Source: Streptomyces flaveus | GTDB taxonomy: Bacteria; Actinomycetota; Actinomycetes; Streptomycetales; Streptomycetaceae | Assembly (NCBI RefSeq): GCF_014647675.1 | Contig: NZ_BMPQ01000019.1 | Span: forward strand, 45,606-109,605 | Length of the DNA stretch: 64,000 nucleotides | Reading direction: 5' to 3' | Shown: piece by piece, positions 19,102 to 27,707 of the stretch | Layout: each line of letters opens with the position of its first letter | Position numbering within the stretch: position 1 is the first letter of the stretch | Notes under the pieces: model-generated | Database searches by the model: none | Told to the model about the DNA's origin: nothing | The model's input: only the letters and a program-made list of their open reading frames with translations | Translations under genes and position numbers: made by a program

Positions 19102-20336
19102 GTGGGTTCTCCTTGCGGGGCGAACGACGGGGTCAATGCGGCGGCGTGGTCGGGGCGCAGCGCGCGGGCGATGCGCAGCAGGGAGTCGGTGTCGCCGAAG
19201 CTTCCGGGGCGGGTGACGACGGAGCGGCCGTCGGCGGTGCGGGAGTGCACGGCGCCGTGGTGGATCTGCCCGACGGGCAGCAGTTCACGGATGCCCAGGG
19301 CGTCCAGCACGCGGCGTGCGGTCTCGCCTCCTGTCAGGACCAGGTCGCTGTCGAAGGCGGTTTGGGCGACCGTGCGGGCGAGACCGGTCACCAGAGCGCG
19401 GGCGGAGCCGGGCTCGAGGGGACCGCTGCCGTCGATGCTGACGATGGTGATGCCGTCCGGCGCGGCGGCGAGCGGGTGCGGGCCGCCGTGGTCGGTGAGC
19501 AGGTGCGCCGGTACGGGTATGTGGTGCGCGCCGGAGGCAAGCAGTTGCGCGATCTGCGCAACGGCGCTGGGCTCGGTGGTTCCGACCACGACGAGCAGCG
19601 GTCTGTACGGTGTGGGCCCCGAGGTTTCCCCGAGCTCGGCCCCGTCCGCTCCCGCCAGTTTCCGGCCGAGGGCGGCGGCCAGCCCGCCTGCCCCCAAAAG
19701 CCGTACGCCGGGGCCGAGTTGGAGAACTGCCTCGGCGATCGCGTCGAGGTCGGCATCTGTCTCGGTGTCGCACACCGGGTGGTGCCCCTTCGCGATGAGG
19801 GTGCGCAGCCAGCCGGACAGCGCCAGGACGGGCGAGCGCACCACCGACAGCGGCACCGTCCACGTCGGCAGGTCACCCAGCGCCGCCCGCACCGATTCCG
19901 GCGCCGGGCCCCGCTCGGCGCGCCAGGCGTCCGTCGTGTGCAGCGCGGTGCCGTGCAGATGGACGACGCCGTCGCGCACGGTGCGGCCCGCGACCGGCAG
20001 GGCGGGGGCGATCACGACGCCCGCGGCGCCCTCGGCGTAAGCGGCCGTCTCCGAGGCGAAGTTGCCCCGCAGCAGCGAGTCTGCCTTCTTCAGGACCAGG
20101 CCGCCGTCGGCGTACGCCATGACGTCCCGTACGGCGTGTGCGGCCTCGTCCGCGGTGAGCTGCCGGGTGTCGAGGTCGAGTACGAGCGCCTCGCCGTCCG
20201 GCGGGGGTGTGGTGGGCGGGCCCAGCAGGATCCGGCCGGGCAGACCGAGGGCGGCTGCGGTCTCGGCGGCGCCGGACAGGTCGTCCGCGAGCGCCAGTAC
20301 GCGGGATGGGCGACTGGCGAATGTGGTGCGGGACAC
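19098..20336 (-). CDS. Four-carbon acid sugar kinase (DUF1537)
   Basis: ATP-dependent kinase for a four-carbon sugar acid, 412 residues. The N-terminal substrate domain has LALADDLSGAAETAA with the DD pair and GGLVLKKADSLLRGN. The C-terminal nucleotide domain has VVVGTTEPSAVAQI and DLVLTGGETARRVLDALGI. GTG 20336 follows GAGGAGGTACTC; the ATG-type frame further upstream would overlap the operator region. First gene of the kinase-PdxA2-DeoR operon. In the known pathway it 4-phosphorylates D-threonate or D-erythronate; the exact acid here is not determinable. Confidence 0.88.
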   Translation of the reverse strand: MSRTTFASRPSRVLALADDLSGAAETAAALGLPGRILLGPPTTPPPDGEALVLDLDTRQLTADEAAHAVRDVMAYADGGLVLKKADSLLRGNFASETAAYAEGAAGVVIAPALPVAGRTVRDGVVHLHGTALHTTDAWRAERGPAPESVRAALGDLPTWTVPLSVVRSPVLALSGWLRTLIAKGHHPVCDTETDADLDAIAEAVLQLGPGVRLLGAGGLAAALGRKLAGADGAELGETSGPTPYRPLLVVVGTTEPSAVAQIAQLLASGAHHIPVPAHLLTDHGGPHPLAAAPDGITIVSIDGSGPLEPGSARALVTGLARTVAQTAFDSDLVLTGGETARRVLDALGIRELLPVGQIHHGAVHSRTADGRSVVTRPGSFGDTDSLLRIARALRPDHAAALTPSFAPQGEPT

Positions 20337-20382
20337 GAGTACCTCCTCGGGCCTGTGGGTGATCGGCCCCGGACGCCGATGA

Positions 20383-20438
20383 TGGCACGGTTGCGCGAAG
20401 TGCGCGAGACTCCTTGCGCACTTCGCGCAACCGTGCCA
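20383..20438. promoter_or_regulatory. Perfect 23-bp inverted repeat in divergent promoter region
   Basis: Arms 20383-20405 and 20416-20438 are exact reverse complements (outer part TGGCACGGTTGCGCG) around the 10-nt centre GAGACTCCTT. It lies between the leftward kinase start (20336) and the rightward binding-protein start (20526). A T5 run follows the right arm at 20441-20445, so a leader terminator for the rightward operon is an alternative to a DeoR operator. A smaller repeat ATCGGC/GCCGAT is next to it at about 20362-20380. Confidence 0.7.
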
Positions 20439-20525
20439 CCTTTTTCGGCGCGACACTTGTTCGCCGTCCGCTGCCCGGGCGGCGTCAGCGAGAGCCGGTC
20501 GCCCTCAAGAACCGAGAAGGCCGAC

Positions 20526-22112
20526 ATGACCCCAACCCCGCATCGTGTCCCCCCGCCCGGTCACCTCACCCGCCGCACCGTGCTGCGCTGGAGCGCCCTC
20601 GGCGGTGCGGGCGTCGCCCTCGGTCCGCTGTCCGCCTGTGCCGGACCCACGGGTGCGCCCGGCCCCGGAACCCTCACCCTCGGTCTGAACCGCTCCCTGG
20701 TGAGCCTGGACAACAAGCTGAACCAGTTCGAGGCGGCGGTGACCGTGCAGCGCGCCGTGCGGCAGGCGCTCACCCGTATCGGCCCGGATCTGGAGCCCCA
20801 ACTCGTCCTGGCCGACCGGTTCGAGATGACCGAGCCCACCGCGTGGACGGTGCGGCTGCGCGAGGGGGTGTGCTACTCGGACGGCAGCCCGGTCACCGTC
20901 GAGGACGTAGCCACGGCGTTACGCATGTACGGCAAGGTCCCCGGTTCGTTCCTGCTCGGCCTCTTCCCGGAGCTGCCCACCGTCGAGGCCACCGGTGAGC
21001 GGACCTTCCTGCTGCGCACGGAGCGACCGCTGCCGGTGCTCGACCGGCTCATGGCCAACATCCACATCACCCCGGCCAAGGCCAACCGGCCCGAGGAACT
21101 GCGCTCCGGGCTCGGCTCGGGCCCGTACCGCGTGGTCCGCGCGAACAGTGGAGCCGGCGAGTACACCCTCGCCCGCAACACCAGGTACTGGGGCAGGCAG
21201 CCGTCGGTCGAGAAGGTCCAAGTCCGGTTCGTGCCGGAGGAGTCCAGCCGTGTCGTCGCCCTGCGCAGCGGCGAACTCGACGTCGTCGACACGCTGACGC
21301 CGGACTCCGCGGAACAGCTCATCGGGCTGCCGGGCGTCACCGTCCAGGAGAACGTCGGCGTCCGCATGTGCCAGCTCTTCTACAACTTCCGCAAGCCCAA
21401 AGGGCATCCGCTCGCCGACCCCCGAGTGCGGCAGGCGCTGACGTACGCGATCGACGGCACCGCCCTCGTCGACGATGTGCTGACCGGGACGGCCGAGGAG
21501 GCCCGCGGCGTGGTCCCGCTCGCCCTCCAGGGTGCGGTGCAGACAGGAACGTACGCCTTCGATCCGGGGCGGGCCCGGCAACTGCTGCGGTCGCTCGGCG
21601 CAGACGACCTGCGGCTGAAAGTCATCTGGGAATCAGGGGAGTTCGCCGGCGACACCTCCGTCATGGAGGCCCTGCTCGACATGCTCCAGGACGTCGGTGT
21701 GCGCGCCTCGCTCCAGCAGTTCCAGCCCGGCGGCGACATCCTCAAGTGGCGCCAGGGGCGCGCCGGCAACTGGGACGTCATCGGCAACGGCTACAGCAGC
21801 CCGACAGGGCAGGCGCTCACCATGCTGCAGGGGATGTACGGCGGTACGGCCGAGAAGGAACGTACCGGCGACGCGTTCATGGGCTATGTGATCCCCCGGA
21901 TAGAGCGGCAGCTCTCGGCCGCCGCCACCGAGGTCGACGACGCGGAGCGGGACCGGCGGCTTGCCGAGGTGCAGCACGCCGTCTGGGACACCTGGCCGAG
22001 CCTGTGGGCCTTCGCGCCCAAGACGCTCCTTGCCCGCCGCGACCGCGTCCAGGGGCTGGCGCTCCAGGCGATCAACTCCTACGACCTGACCGCGATTCGT
22101 CTGGAGGGCTGA
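20526..22112 (+). CDS. ABC transporter substrate-binding lipoprotein, family 5 (Dpp/Opp type)
   Basis: Solute-binding protein of 528 residues anchored outside the membrane. The N-terminus has a Tat-like RRTVLRWSALGG followed by a lipobox LSAC (Cys about 38). The mature domain has the family-5 pattern RFEMTEPTAWTVRLREGV, SDGSPVTVEDVATALR and GSGPYRVVR. Family 5 binds peptides, nickel, or oligosaccharides and glycosides. First gene of the rightward operon beyond the divergent inverted repeat; 3 bp separate it from the first permease. Context suggests a sugar-acid-containing ligand rather than a peptide. Confidence 0.88.
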   Translation: MTPTPHRVPPPGHLTRRTVLRWSALGGAGVALGPLSACAGPTGAPGPGTLTLGLNRSLVSLDNKLNQFEAAVTVQRAVRQALTRIGPDLEPQLVLADRFEMTEPTAWTVRLREGVCYSDGSPVTVEDVATALRMYGKVPGSFLLGLFPELPTVEATGERTFLLRTERPLPVLDRLMANIHITPAKANRPEELRSGLGSGPYRVVRANSGAGEYTLARNTRYWGRQPSVEKVQVRFVPEESSRVVALRSGELDVVDTLTPDSAEQLIGLPGVTVQENVGVRMCQLFYNFRKPKGHPLADPRVRQALTYAIDGTALVDDVLTGTAEEARGVVPLALQGAVQTGTYAFDPGRARQLLRSLGADDLRLKVIWESGEFAGDTSVMEALLDMLQDVGVRASLQQFQPGGDILKWRQGRAGNWDVIGNGYSSPTGQALTMLQGMYGGTAEKERTGDAFMGYVIPRIERQLSAAATEVDDAERDRRLAEVQHAVWDTWPSLWAFAPKTLLARRDRVQGLALQAINSYDLTAIRLEG

Positions 22113-22115
22113 GCC

Positions 22116-23045
22116 GTGCCGAAGTACCTCGCCCGCCGCATCGGTCAGAGCCTGCTGACCGTCTTCCTCACGCTGACCACCGTCTTCCTGCTGGTGCGCC
22201 TCGCGCCCGGCGATCCGGCCTCCGCGTACGCGGCGCCCAACGCGACCACGGCCGAACTGGCCCGCATCCGCGAACAGTTCGGGCTCGACGACCCGCTCCT
22301 CGTCCAGTACGGACTCTTCCTGCGCGACCTGTTCACGGGGGACCTCGGCACGAGCTACTCCTTCAGCTCCCCCGCCTTCGACGTGGTCCTGGACCGGATG
22401 CCGTACACCATCACGCTCGCCGTCTCCGCCATCGCGGTCACGACCGTGGTGGCCGTGCCGCTGGGCGTGTGGATGGCCCGCCGCGCCGACACCCGCAGGG
22501 AGCTGGGCGCCAATGTGCTGACGATCGCCGGGCAGTCGATGCCGGACTTCTGGACCGGTGTGATGCTGCTGACGGTCTTCGCGGTAGTCCTTCCGATACT
22601 GCCCGCCTCCGGCTTCACCACCTGGAGCGGCCTGATCCTGCCGACCGCGACCGTGGCCGTCCTCCAACTCGCCCTGGTGTCACGGCTGGTACGGCGCGAG
22701 ATGACCACCGCGCTGGCCTCGTCGTACATCACCGTGGCCCGCTCCCGCGGGGTCTCCGAGTCCGCGCTGACCTGGCGCTACGCGCTCGCGAACTCCGCCG
22801 TGCCGCTGGTGACGGCACTCGGTACGCGCTTCGCGGCGCTGCTCAACGGTGTGGTCGTGGTGGAGGTCGTCTTCGGCTGGCCGGGGGTCGGCTCGCTGGT
22901 CGTACGCGCTCTGGAGACCCGCGACTATCCGCTGATCCAGGCCACCGTCCTGGTCACCGCGACCCTCGCGATCCTCGTCCAACTCCTCGTCGACCTGGCC
23001 TATCCGCTGCTCGACCCGCGGGTACGCCTCGGAAAGGCGGCCTGA
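22116..23045 (+). CDS. ABC transporter permease, DppB type
   Basis: Inner-membrane permease of 309 residues with about six membrane segments. It opens with MPKYLARRIGQSLLTVFLTL, has the family motif RLAPGDPASAYAAPNAT near 29-45, and carries the ATPase-contact loop (VARSRGVSESALTWRYALAN) at about 206-225. GTG 22116 lies 3 bp after the binding-protein stop. It pairs with the next gene to form the channel. Confidence 0.93.
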   Translation: MPKYLARRIGQSLLTVFLTLTTVFLLVRLAPGDPASAYAAPNATTAELARIREQFGLDDPLLVQYGLFLRDLFTGDLGTSYSFSSPAFDVVLDRMPYTITLAVSAIAVTTVVAVPLGVWMARRADTRRELGANVLTIAGQSMPDFWTGVMLLTVFAVVLPILPASGFTTWSGLILPTATVAVLQLALVSRLVRREMTTALASSYITVARSRGVSESALTWRYALANSAVPLVTALGTRFAALLNGVVVVEVVFGWPGVGSLVVRALETRDYPLIQATVLVTATLAILVQLLVDLAYPLLDPRVRLGKAA

Positions 23046-23048
23046 GCC

Positions 23049-23948
23049 ATGACCACAGCCGTCAGCGCCGGCCGGCCCAGCGCCGTCACCGCACGCGATC
23101 TCGCCCGGGCCACCGCGACCCGGCAGCGGCGCGGCGCCCGCCTCAAGCTGTGGGCCGGGGCGATATGCACCGCACTCGTCGTGCTGCCCGTAACACTCGC
23201 CGGTGTGCTGCCCCTGCCCGGCGCCAACACCCAGGACCTCTCCCGGCGCAGGCTGCCGCCGCTGAGCGAGGGGCATCTGTTCGGCACCGACCAGTTGGGG
23301 CGCGATCTGCTCTCCCGCGTCCTGCACGGCGGCCAGGTGTCCCTCGCGGTGGGTGTCCTCGCCGTCCTGGTCTCCGGTCTGATCGGTATCGCGGCGGGCG
23401 CGGCGGCCGGGTTCTTCGGCGGCTGGATCGACGCGGTCGTCTCCCGGTTCCTGGAGGCCCAACTCGCCCTGCCGCTCCTGATGATGCTGCTCCTCGTGGT
23501 CGCCCTGTTCGGCCCGTCCGTCACCGTCATCACCTGCGTGATCGCCCTCGCGCAGTGGCCCGAGGTGGCACGGCTGACCCGCTCGCTCGTCCTGGTCGAA
23601 CGCGAGAAGGCGTACGTCGCCGCGGCCCGCGTACTGGGGCTGCGCTCCTGGTCGGTGCTCGCGCGCCACGTGATCCCCAACGTCGTACGTCCCGCGAGCC
23701 TGGTCGTTCTCCTGCTCCTCGCGCAGGCCGTGCTGCTGGAGAGCGCGCTGAGTTTCCTGGGCGCGGGACCTCAGCGGCCGTTCGCGACCTGGGGGCGGAT
23801 CATCTCCGACGGCCAGGACTACATCACCACCTCCTGGTGGCTGGTCACCCTGCCCGGGCTGGTCATCGCATTGCTGGTGGTCGGCGTCAACCTGCTCGGG
23901 GACGGGCTGCGGGACCGTACCCGGCCGCGTTCAGGGAAGGGAGCGTGA
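23049..23948 (+). CDS. ABC transporter permease, DppC type
   Basis: Second channel subunit, 299 residues. A cytoplasmic N-terminal tail is followed by a membrane segment, then the family block GHLFGTDQLGRDLLSRVLHG (about 76-95). The EAA-type contact loop is KAYVAAARVLGLRSWSVLAR and the C-terminal block includes ESALSFLGAG. ATG 23049 is 3 bp after the DppB-type stop. Confidence 0.93.
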   Translation: MTTAVSAGRPSAVTARDLARATATRQRRGARLKLWAGAICTALVVLPVTLAGVLPLPGANTQDLSRRRLPPLSEGHLFGTDQLGRDLLSRVLHGGQVSLAVGVLAVLVSGLIGIAAGAAAGFFGGWIDAVVSRFLEAQLALPLLMMLLLVVALFGPSVTVITCVIALAQWPEVARLTRSLVLVEREKAYVAAARVLGLRSWSVLARHVIPNVVRPASLVVLLLLAQAVLLESALSFLGAGPQRPFATWGRIISDGQDYITTSWWLVTLPGLVIALLVVGVNLLGDGLRDRTRPRSGKGA

Positions 23949-23951
23949 GGC

Positions 23952-24824
23952 ATGGCCGAGGAAACCCCGGTCACCGCCGGCCCACCGCTGCTCGAGGCGA
24001 CGGATCTGCAGATCGAGCTCATCACCGCGCACGGCGTGGTGCGCGCGGTCGACGGAGTGAGCTTCACCGTCCGCCGGGGCGAGACCGTGACCCTGATCGG
24101 CGAGTCCGGCTGCGGAAAATCGACCACGGCGATGGGCGTACTGCGACTGCTTCCCGAAGGGCTCGCCGTGCTGTCGGGCAGCGTACGCATCGCCGGGCGG
24201 GACATCGTCGCCGATCCGGACGCCGCACGCGCGGTACGCGGGCGAACCGTTTCGCTCATCCCCCAGGATCCGATGACGGCCCTCAGCCCGGTGCACACCA
24301 TCGGCCACCAACTGGGCGACGCCCTACGCCTGCGCCACCCCGGCATGACGCGAACAGAAGCACGTGACAAGGGAGTTGAACTGCTCGCGCAGGTACGCAT
24401 AACCGAACCTCGGACCCGCTGGAAGGCGTACCCGCACCAGTTCTCCGGCGGCATGCTGCAACGCATCCTCATCGCGACCGCGCTGGCCGCCGAACCGGAA
24501 CTGCTGGTCGCGGACGAGCCCACCTCCGCGCTGGACGCGACCGTGCAGGCGAGCGTGCTCGACCTGCTGATGGAACTTCAGGAACGCACGGGCATAGGCA
24601 TGTTGATGATCACCCATGACCTCGGGGTGGCCCGGCTGGTCTCCGACCGGATCCACGTCATGAAGGACGGCCGTTTCGTCGAGTCGGGCTCCGCACAGCA
24701 GATCGTCGAGCGGCCCGCCGAGCCGTACACCCGTGAACTCCTCGCCGCCGTGCCCCGTGTGGGTACATGGGACGAGGACGGCGACGGCCGGTCCGAGCCC
24801 GTCGCAGAGGAGGCGGCGTCATGA
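23952..24824 (+). CDS. ABC transporter ATPase, DppD type
   Basis: Nucleotide-binding subunit of 290 residues. Walker A GESGCGKSTTAM, Q-loop LIPQDPMTALSPVH, signature FSGGMLQRILIATAL, Walker B LLVADEPTSALD and switch His in MLMITHDLG are all intact. The signature deviates slightly (GGML instead of GGQR), as is common in DppD partners. It follows the DppC-type gene by 3 bp and its stop overlaps the next ATG. Confidence 0.93.
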   Translation: MAEETPVTAGPPLLEATDLQIELITAHGVVRAVDGVSFTVRRGETVTLIGESGCGKSTTAMGVLRLLPEGLAVLSGSVRIAGRDIVADPDAARAVRGRTVSLIPQDPMTALSPVHTIGHQLGDALRLRHPGMTRTEARDKGVELLAQVRITEPRTRWKAYPHQFSGGMLQRILIATALAAEPELLVADEPTSALDATVQASVLDLLMELQERTGIGMLMITHDLGVARLVSDRIHVMKDGRFVESGSAQQIVERPAEPYTRELLAAVPRVGTWDEDGDGRSEPVAEEAAS

Positions 24825-25672
24825 CCGAACTCCCCACCGCCACAGGGCCGGTGCTCCTCTCCGTCGAGGACCTCGTCGTCGAATACGCCACGTCACGCGG
24901 CCCCTTCCGAGCCGTCGACCACGTCAACTTCCGCATCCCCCAAGGCGGTTCACTCGCGATCGTCGGCGAGTCCGGCTGCGGCAAGTCGACGCTGGCCCGA
25001 GCCCTGGTACGGCTGCTCAAGCCGGAAAGTGGCCGCATCATCCTGGACGGGACGGACATCGCCCAGCTCCCCGAACGACGACTGCGCCCCCTGCGCCGCC
25101 ACGTACAGATGGTCTTCCAGGACCCGTACGGCTCGCTGGACCCCCATCTCACCGCCCAGCAGATAGTCGCCGAACCTCTACATGTGCACGGCCTCTCCGA
25201 CCGAGCCCAACGCGCCAGGCGGGCAGCCGAGTTACTCGACCAGGTAGGCCTGCCACCCTCGGCCCTGGACCGCCGACCACCCGAGTTCTCCGGCGGCCAG
25301 CGCCAACGCATCGGCATCGCCCGCGCCCTGGCCTCCCGCCCCGATCTCCTGGTCTGCGACGAGGCGACGTCCGCCCTGGATGTCTCCGTACAGGCCCAAG
25401 TCCTCGACCTCCTGAGTGAGTTGCAGAAGGACACCGGCATCGCCTACCTCGTCATCGCGCACCACCTAGGGGTAGTCCGGGAGATCAGCACCGAACTGCT
25501 GGTGATGCGCGCGGGCCGGATCATCGAGTCCGGCCCGACGGCCACGGTGCTCACCTCGCCCTCCGACCCCTACACCCGCGCCCTGCGCCGCGCCGCTCTG
25601 GACCCCACCACCATCCGGGGCGTGAAACCCCGCCACCTGCTCACCTCCGCCCCGGAAGGAACCCCCACGTGA
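24821..25672 (+). CDS. ABC transporter ATPase, DppF type
   Basis: Second nucleotide-binding subunit, 283 residues from ATG 24821 (ATGA overlap). Walker A GESGCGKSTLARAL, Q-loop MVFQDPYGSLDPH, signature FSGGQRQRIGIARAL and Walker B LLVCDEATSALD are complete; the switch residue is in LVIAHHLGVV. A C-terminal SDPYTRALRRAAL block typical of Opp/Dpp ATPases is present. Together with the preceding four genes it makes a full importer. Confidence 0.93.
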   Translation: MTELPTATGPVLLSVEDLVVEYATSRGPFRAVDHVNFRIPQGGSLAIVGESGCGKSTLARALVRLLKPESGRIILDGTDIAQLPERRLRPLRRHVQMVFQDPYGSLDPHLTAQQIVAEPLHVHGLSDRAQRARRAAELLDQVGLPPSALDRRPPEFSGGQRQRIGIARALASRPDLLVCDEATSALDVSVQAQVLDLLSELQKDTGIAYLVIAHHLGVVREISTELLVMRAGRIIESGPTATVLTSPSDPYTRALRRAALDPTTIRGVKPRHLLTSAPEGTPT

Positions 25673-26649
25673 CCCCCGGCATCGACCTGCCGAACATCCC
25701 CGTCCCGCTCTCCCGCCTGGTACTGGGCACCATGACCTTCGGCGACACCGTCGACGCCTCCTCAGCAGCCAACATGCTCGACGCCGCACTCGACGCGGGC
25801 ATCACCGGCATAGACACGGCCAACGGCTACGCGGGCGGCGAGAGCGAGCGCATCCTCGCCGCCCTCCTGCCAGGCCGCCGCGACCAAATCGTCTTGGCGA
25901 CCAAGGCCGGTATCCCCCACCCCGACCAGGGCGACAACGCCCCCCTCTCCGCAGCCGGCCTGCGAGCCGCACTGGAAGGCAGCCTGAAGCGCCTCGGCAC
26001 CGACTCGGTCGACCTCTTCTACCTCCACCAGCCCGACCGCAAGACACCCCTGACCGAAACCCTCACCACCGTCGCCGAGTTCGTGGCCGAGGGAAAGATC
26101 CGCGCCCTCGGCGTCTCCAATTACGCGGCCTGGCAGATCGTCCAACTAACCCGTACCGCCGATGAGTTGGGAGCACCACAGCCCGCCATCGCCCAGCAGA
26201 TGCACAACCTCCTCGCCCGCCGCATCGAGGAGGAGTACATCGAGTACGCCGCAGTCACCGGCCTGCGCACCATGGTCTACAACCCCCTGGGCGGCGGCCT
26301 CCTCACCGGCCGCCACCGCTTCGAACACCCCCCGGAATCAGGCCGCTTCGGCGACTCCAAAGTCGCCGAGATGTATCGCCAACGCTATTGGGACGGACGC
26401 CTCTTCACCGCAGTGAACCAACTCTCCACCATCGCCGAAGCCGCCGGCATCCCCCTCACCGACCTGGCCCTCCGCTGGCTCCTGGACCGCGACTCGACCG
26501 ACGCCCTGCTCCTGGGCGGCTCCAGCACCACCCACCTACTGGCCAACATCACGGCCGCCAACAACGGCCCCCTCCCCACCGACGTAACGGCGGCCTGCGA
26601 CGAGATCGGCAAGGCACTACGCGGCCCAATGCCCGCATACAACCGCTGA
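25669..26649 (+). CDS. Aldo/keto reductase
   Basis: NADPH-dependent oxidoreductase of the AKR superfamily, 326 residues forming a TIM barrel. The catalytic tetrad is visible: Asp and Tyr in GIDTANGYAGGESE, Lys in VLATKAG, His in LFYLHQPDR. Cofactor residues lie in LLGGSSTTHLLANI. GTG 25669 overlaps the ATPase stop (GTGA), so it belongs to the transport operon and most likely oxidises or reduces the imported sugar or sugar acid. Confidence 0.9.
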   Translation: MTPGIDLPNIPVPLSRLVLGTMTFGDTVDASSAANMLDAALDAGITGIDTANGYAGGESERILAALLPGRRDQIVLATKAGIPHPDQGDNAPLSAAGLRAALEGSLKRLGTDSVDLFYLHQPDRKTPLTETLTTVAEFVAEGKIRALGVSNYAAWQIVQLTRTADELGAPQPAIAQQMHNLLARRIEEEYIEYAAVTGLRTMVYNPLGGGLLTGRHRFEHPPESGRFGDSKVAEMYRQRYWDGRLFTAVNQLSTIAEAAGIPLTDLALRWLLDRDSTDALLLGGSSTTHLLANITAANNGPLPTDVTAACDEIGKALRGPMPAYNR

Positions 26650-26712
26650 AAAGGAGCCCACATGACCACACCCCCGGTGCCACCATGCACCCGCACTCTC
26701 CCTCCGGCGGGA

Positions 26713-26836
26713 GGGGTCGTGGGCCGGTGCGTCGTATGCCCGTCGCTTAGCTCCGGTCTCGGAGAACCCGCACCTTGTACCAGGCCAGAGCCGTACGCCC
26801 GCCCTGCGACGGGCTGACGCACCGGCCCACGACCCC
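26713..26836. repeat. Long inverted repeat (hairpin element)
   Basis: A 21-bp perfect arm (26713-26733, starting GGGGTCGTGGGCC) pairs with 26816-26836. Just inside, GCCCGTCGC (26738-26746) pairs with GCGACGGGC (26806-26814). The 59-nt centre contains smaller self-complementary segments. It could fold as an RNA in the operon transcript or be a small non-autonomous mobile element. Confidence 0.65.
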
Positions 26837-26855
26837 GCACCCCCCACCCACCCCA

Positions 26856-26886
26856 GGGGCGCGGGGAACTGCGCGACCAGCCACCC
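26856..26886. repeat. Streptomyces-type intergenic repeat
   Basis: GGGGCGCGGGGAACTGCGCG followed by ACCAGCCACCC matches a short motif that recurs between genes in many Streptomyces genomes. The CGCGG...CTGCGCG part can fold. Recognised from memory of the genus, not from a second copy in this window. Confidence 0.5.
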
Positions 26887-26927
26887 ACACACCCGCACCC
26901 GTCCAACCGCCGGAGGAGCACCCCCCT

Positions 26928-27707
26928 ATGACCCCCACCACCTTCGCGGCAGCGATCCGCGCACGCGACCCCCTGGTCGGCTACTGGTCCGTCCTGGACT
27001 CCCCCGTCTCCACCGAACGAATAGCCCGCCTCGGCTACGACTACGTAGCCCTGGACGCCCAACACGGCCTGATCGACTACGCCGGAGTACTCGCCTCCCT
27101 GACCGCCATAGACACCAAGGGCTCAACCGCCGTAGGCCTGGTACGAGTTGAGGCCAACGACCCCATGCCCATCGGCAAGGCCCTGGACGCAGGTGCGGCC
27201 GGTGTCATCGTCCCGCTCATAGACACCGCACAGGACGCCGCCGCAGCGGTGGCCGCCGTACGCTACCCCCCACTCGGCAGGCGCTCGTACGGCCCGATGC
27301 GCTCAGCCCTGCGCATCGGCCCCGACCCCGCCGACGCGCACGAGCAAACCGTGGTGCTCGCGATGATCGAAACCGCCGAGGGCCTCAAGAACGTAGAAGA
27401 GATCTGCGCCACCGACGGCGTCGACGGCGTCTACATCGGCCCCTCCGATCTACGTATCGCGCTGGGTGGAGCCAGCTCCACCGACCCGACGGTCGCGGAC
27501 GAGTTCGAGGCCGCACTGGTCACCGTGCGCGAAGCGGCAGCCGCCGCCGGGACAGCCGCCGGCATCCACAACGCGGACGGCGCGAGCGCCGCCAAGCGCC
27601 TCACCGAGGGCTTCACCTACGTCACGGTCGCGAGCGACCTCGTACACCTGGAGCAGGTGGCGTACCGCCACCTCACCGCCGTACGCGCGACAGGCCAGGT
27701 CCGGTGA
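26928..27707 (+). CDS. HpcH/HpaI-family aldolase
   Basis: Class II (metal-dependent) aldolase of 259 residues that splits or condenses 2-keto-3-deoxy acids, giving pyruvate plus an aldehyde. Motifs: YDYVALDAQHGLIDY, RVEANDPMPIGKALDAGAAG, metal ligands in MIETAEGLKNVEEI and GVYIGPSDL. GGAGGAG precedes ATG 26928; the open frame upstream through the hairpin is not used. Its stop overlaps the next gene's GTG. It fits cleavage of a 2-keto-3-deoxy sugar acid derived from the imported compound. Confidence 0.9.
   Translation: MTPTTFAAAIRARDPLVGYWSVLDSPVSTERIARLGYDYVALDAQHGLIDYAGVLASLTAIDTKGSTAVGLVRVEANDPMPIGKALDAGAAGVIVPLIDTAQDAAAAVAAVRYPPLGRRSYGPMRSALRIGPDPADAHEQTVVLAMIETAEGLKNVEEICATDGVDGVYIGPSDLRIALGGASSTDPTVADEFEAALVTVREAAAAAGTAAGIHNADGASAAKRLTEGFTYVTVASDLVHLEQVAYRHLTAVRATGQVR

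Larger units (their letters stand above)
26662..26927 (+). other. Gap in the catabolic operon with an orphan start site
   Basis: The only break in an otherwise tightly packed operon. AAAGGAG ahead of ATG 26662 looks like a genuine start, but the frame gives only about 51 residues of low-quality, Pro-rich sequence ending at 26817. The stretch then holds a long hairpin and a widespread Streptomyces-type repeat. An insertion or remnant of an older gene start is the likely explanation. Confidence 0.45.

Noticed and set aside
20383-20438. Possible CRISPR-like repeat
   Set aside because: A single inverted pair, not regularly spaced direct repeats; no cas genes in the window.
19113-20525. Long plus-strand frame leading into the binding protein
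   Set aside because: Runs antisense over the DUF1537 kinase and through the inverted repeat; the lipoprotein signal starts at 20526.
21368-24367. 999-codon plus-strand frame across the transporter genes
   Set aside because: Out of frame with four clearly recognised ABC genes; Arg/Pro-rich shadow product.
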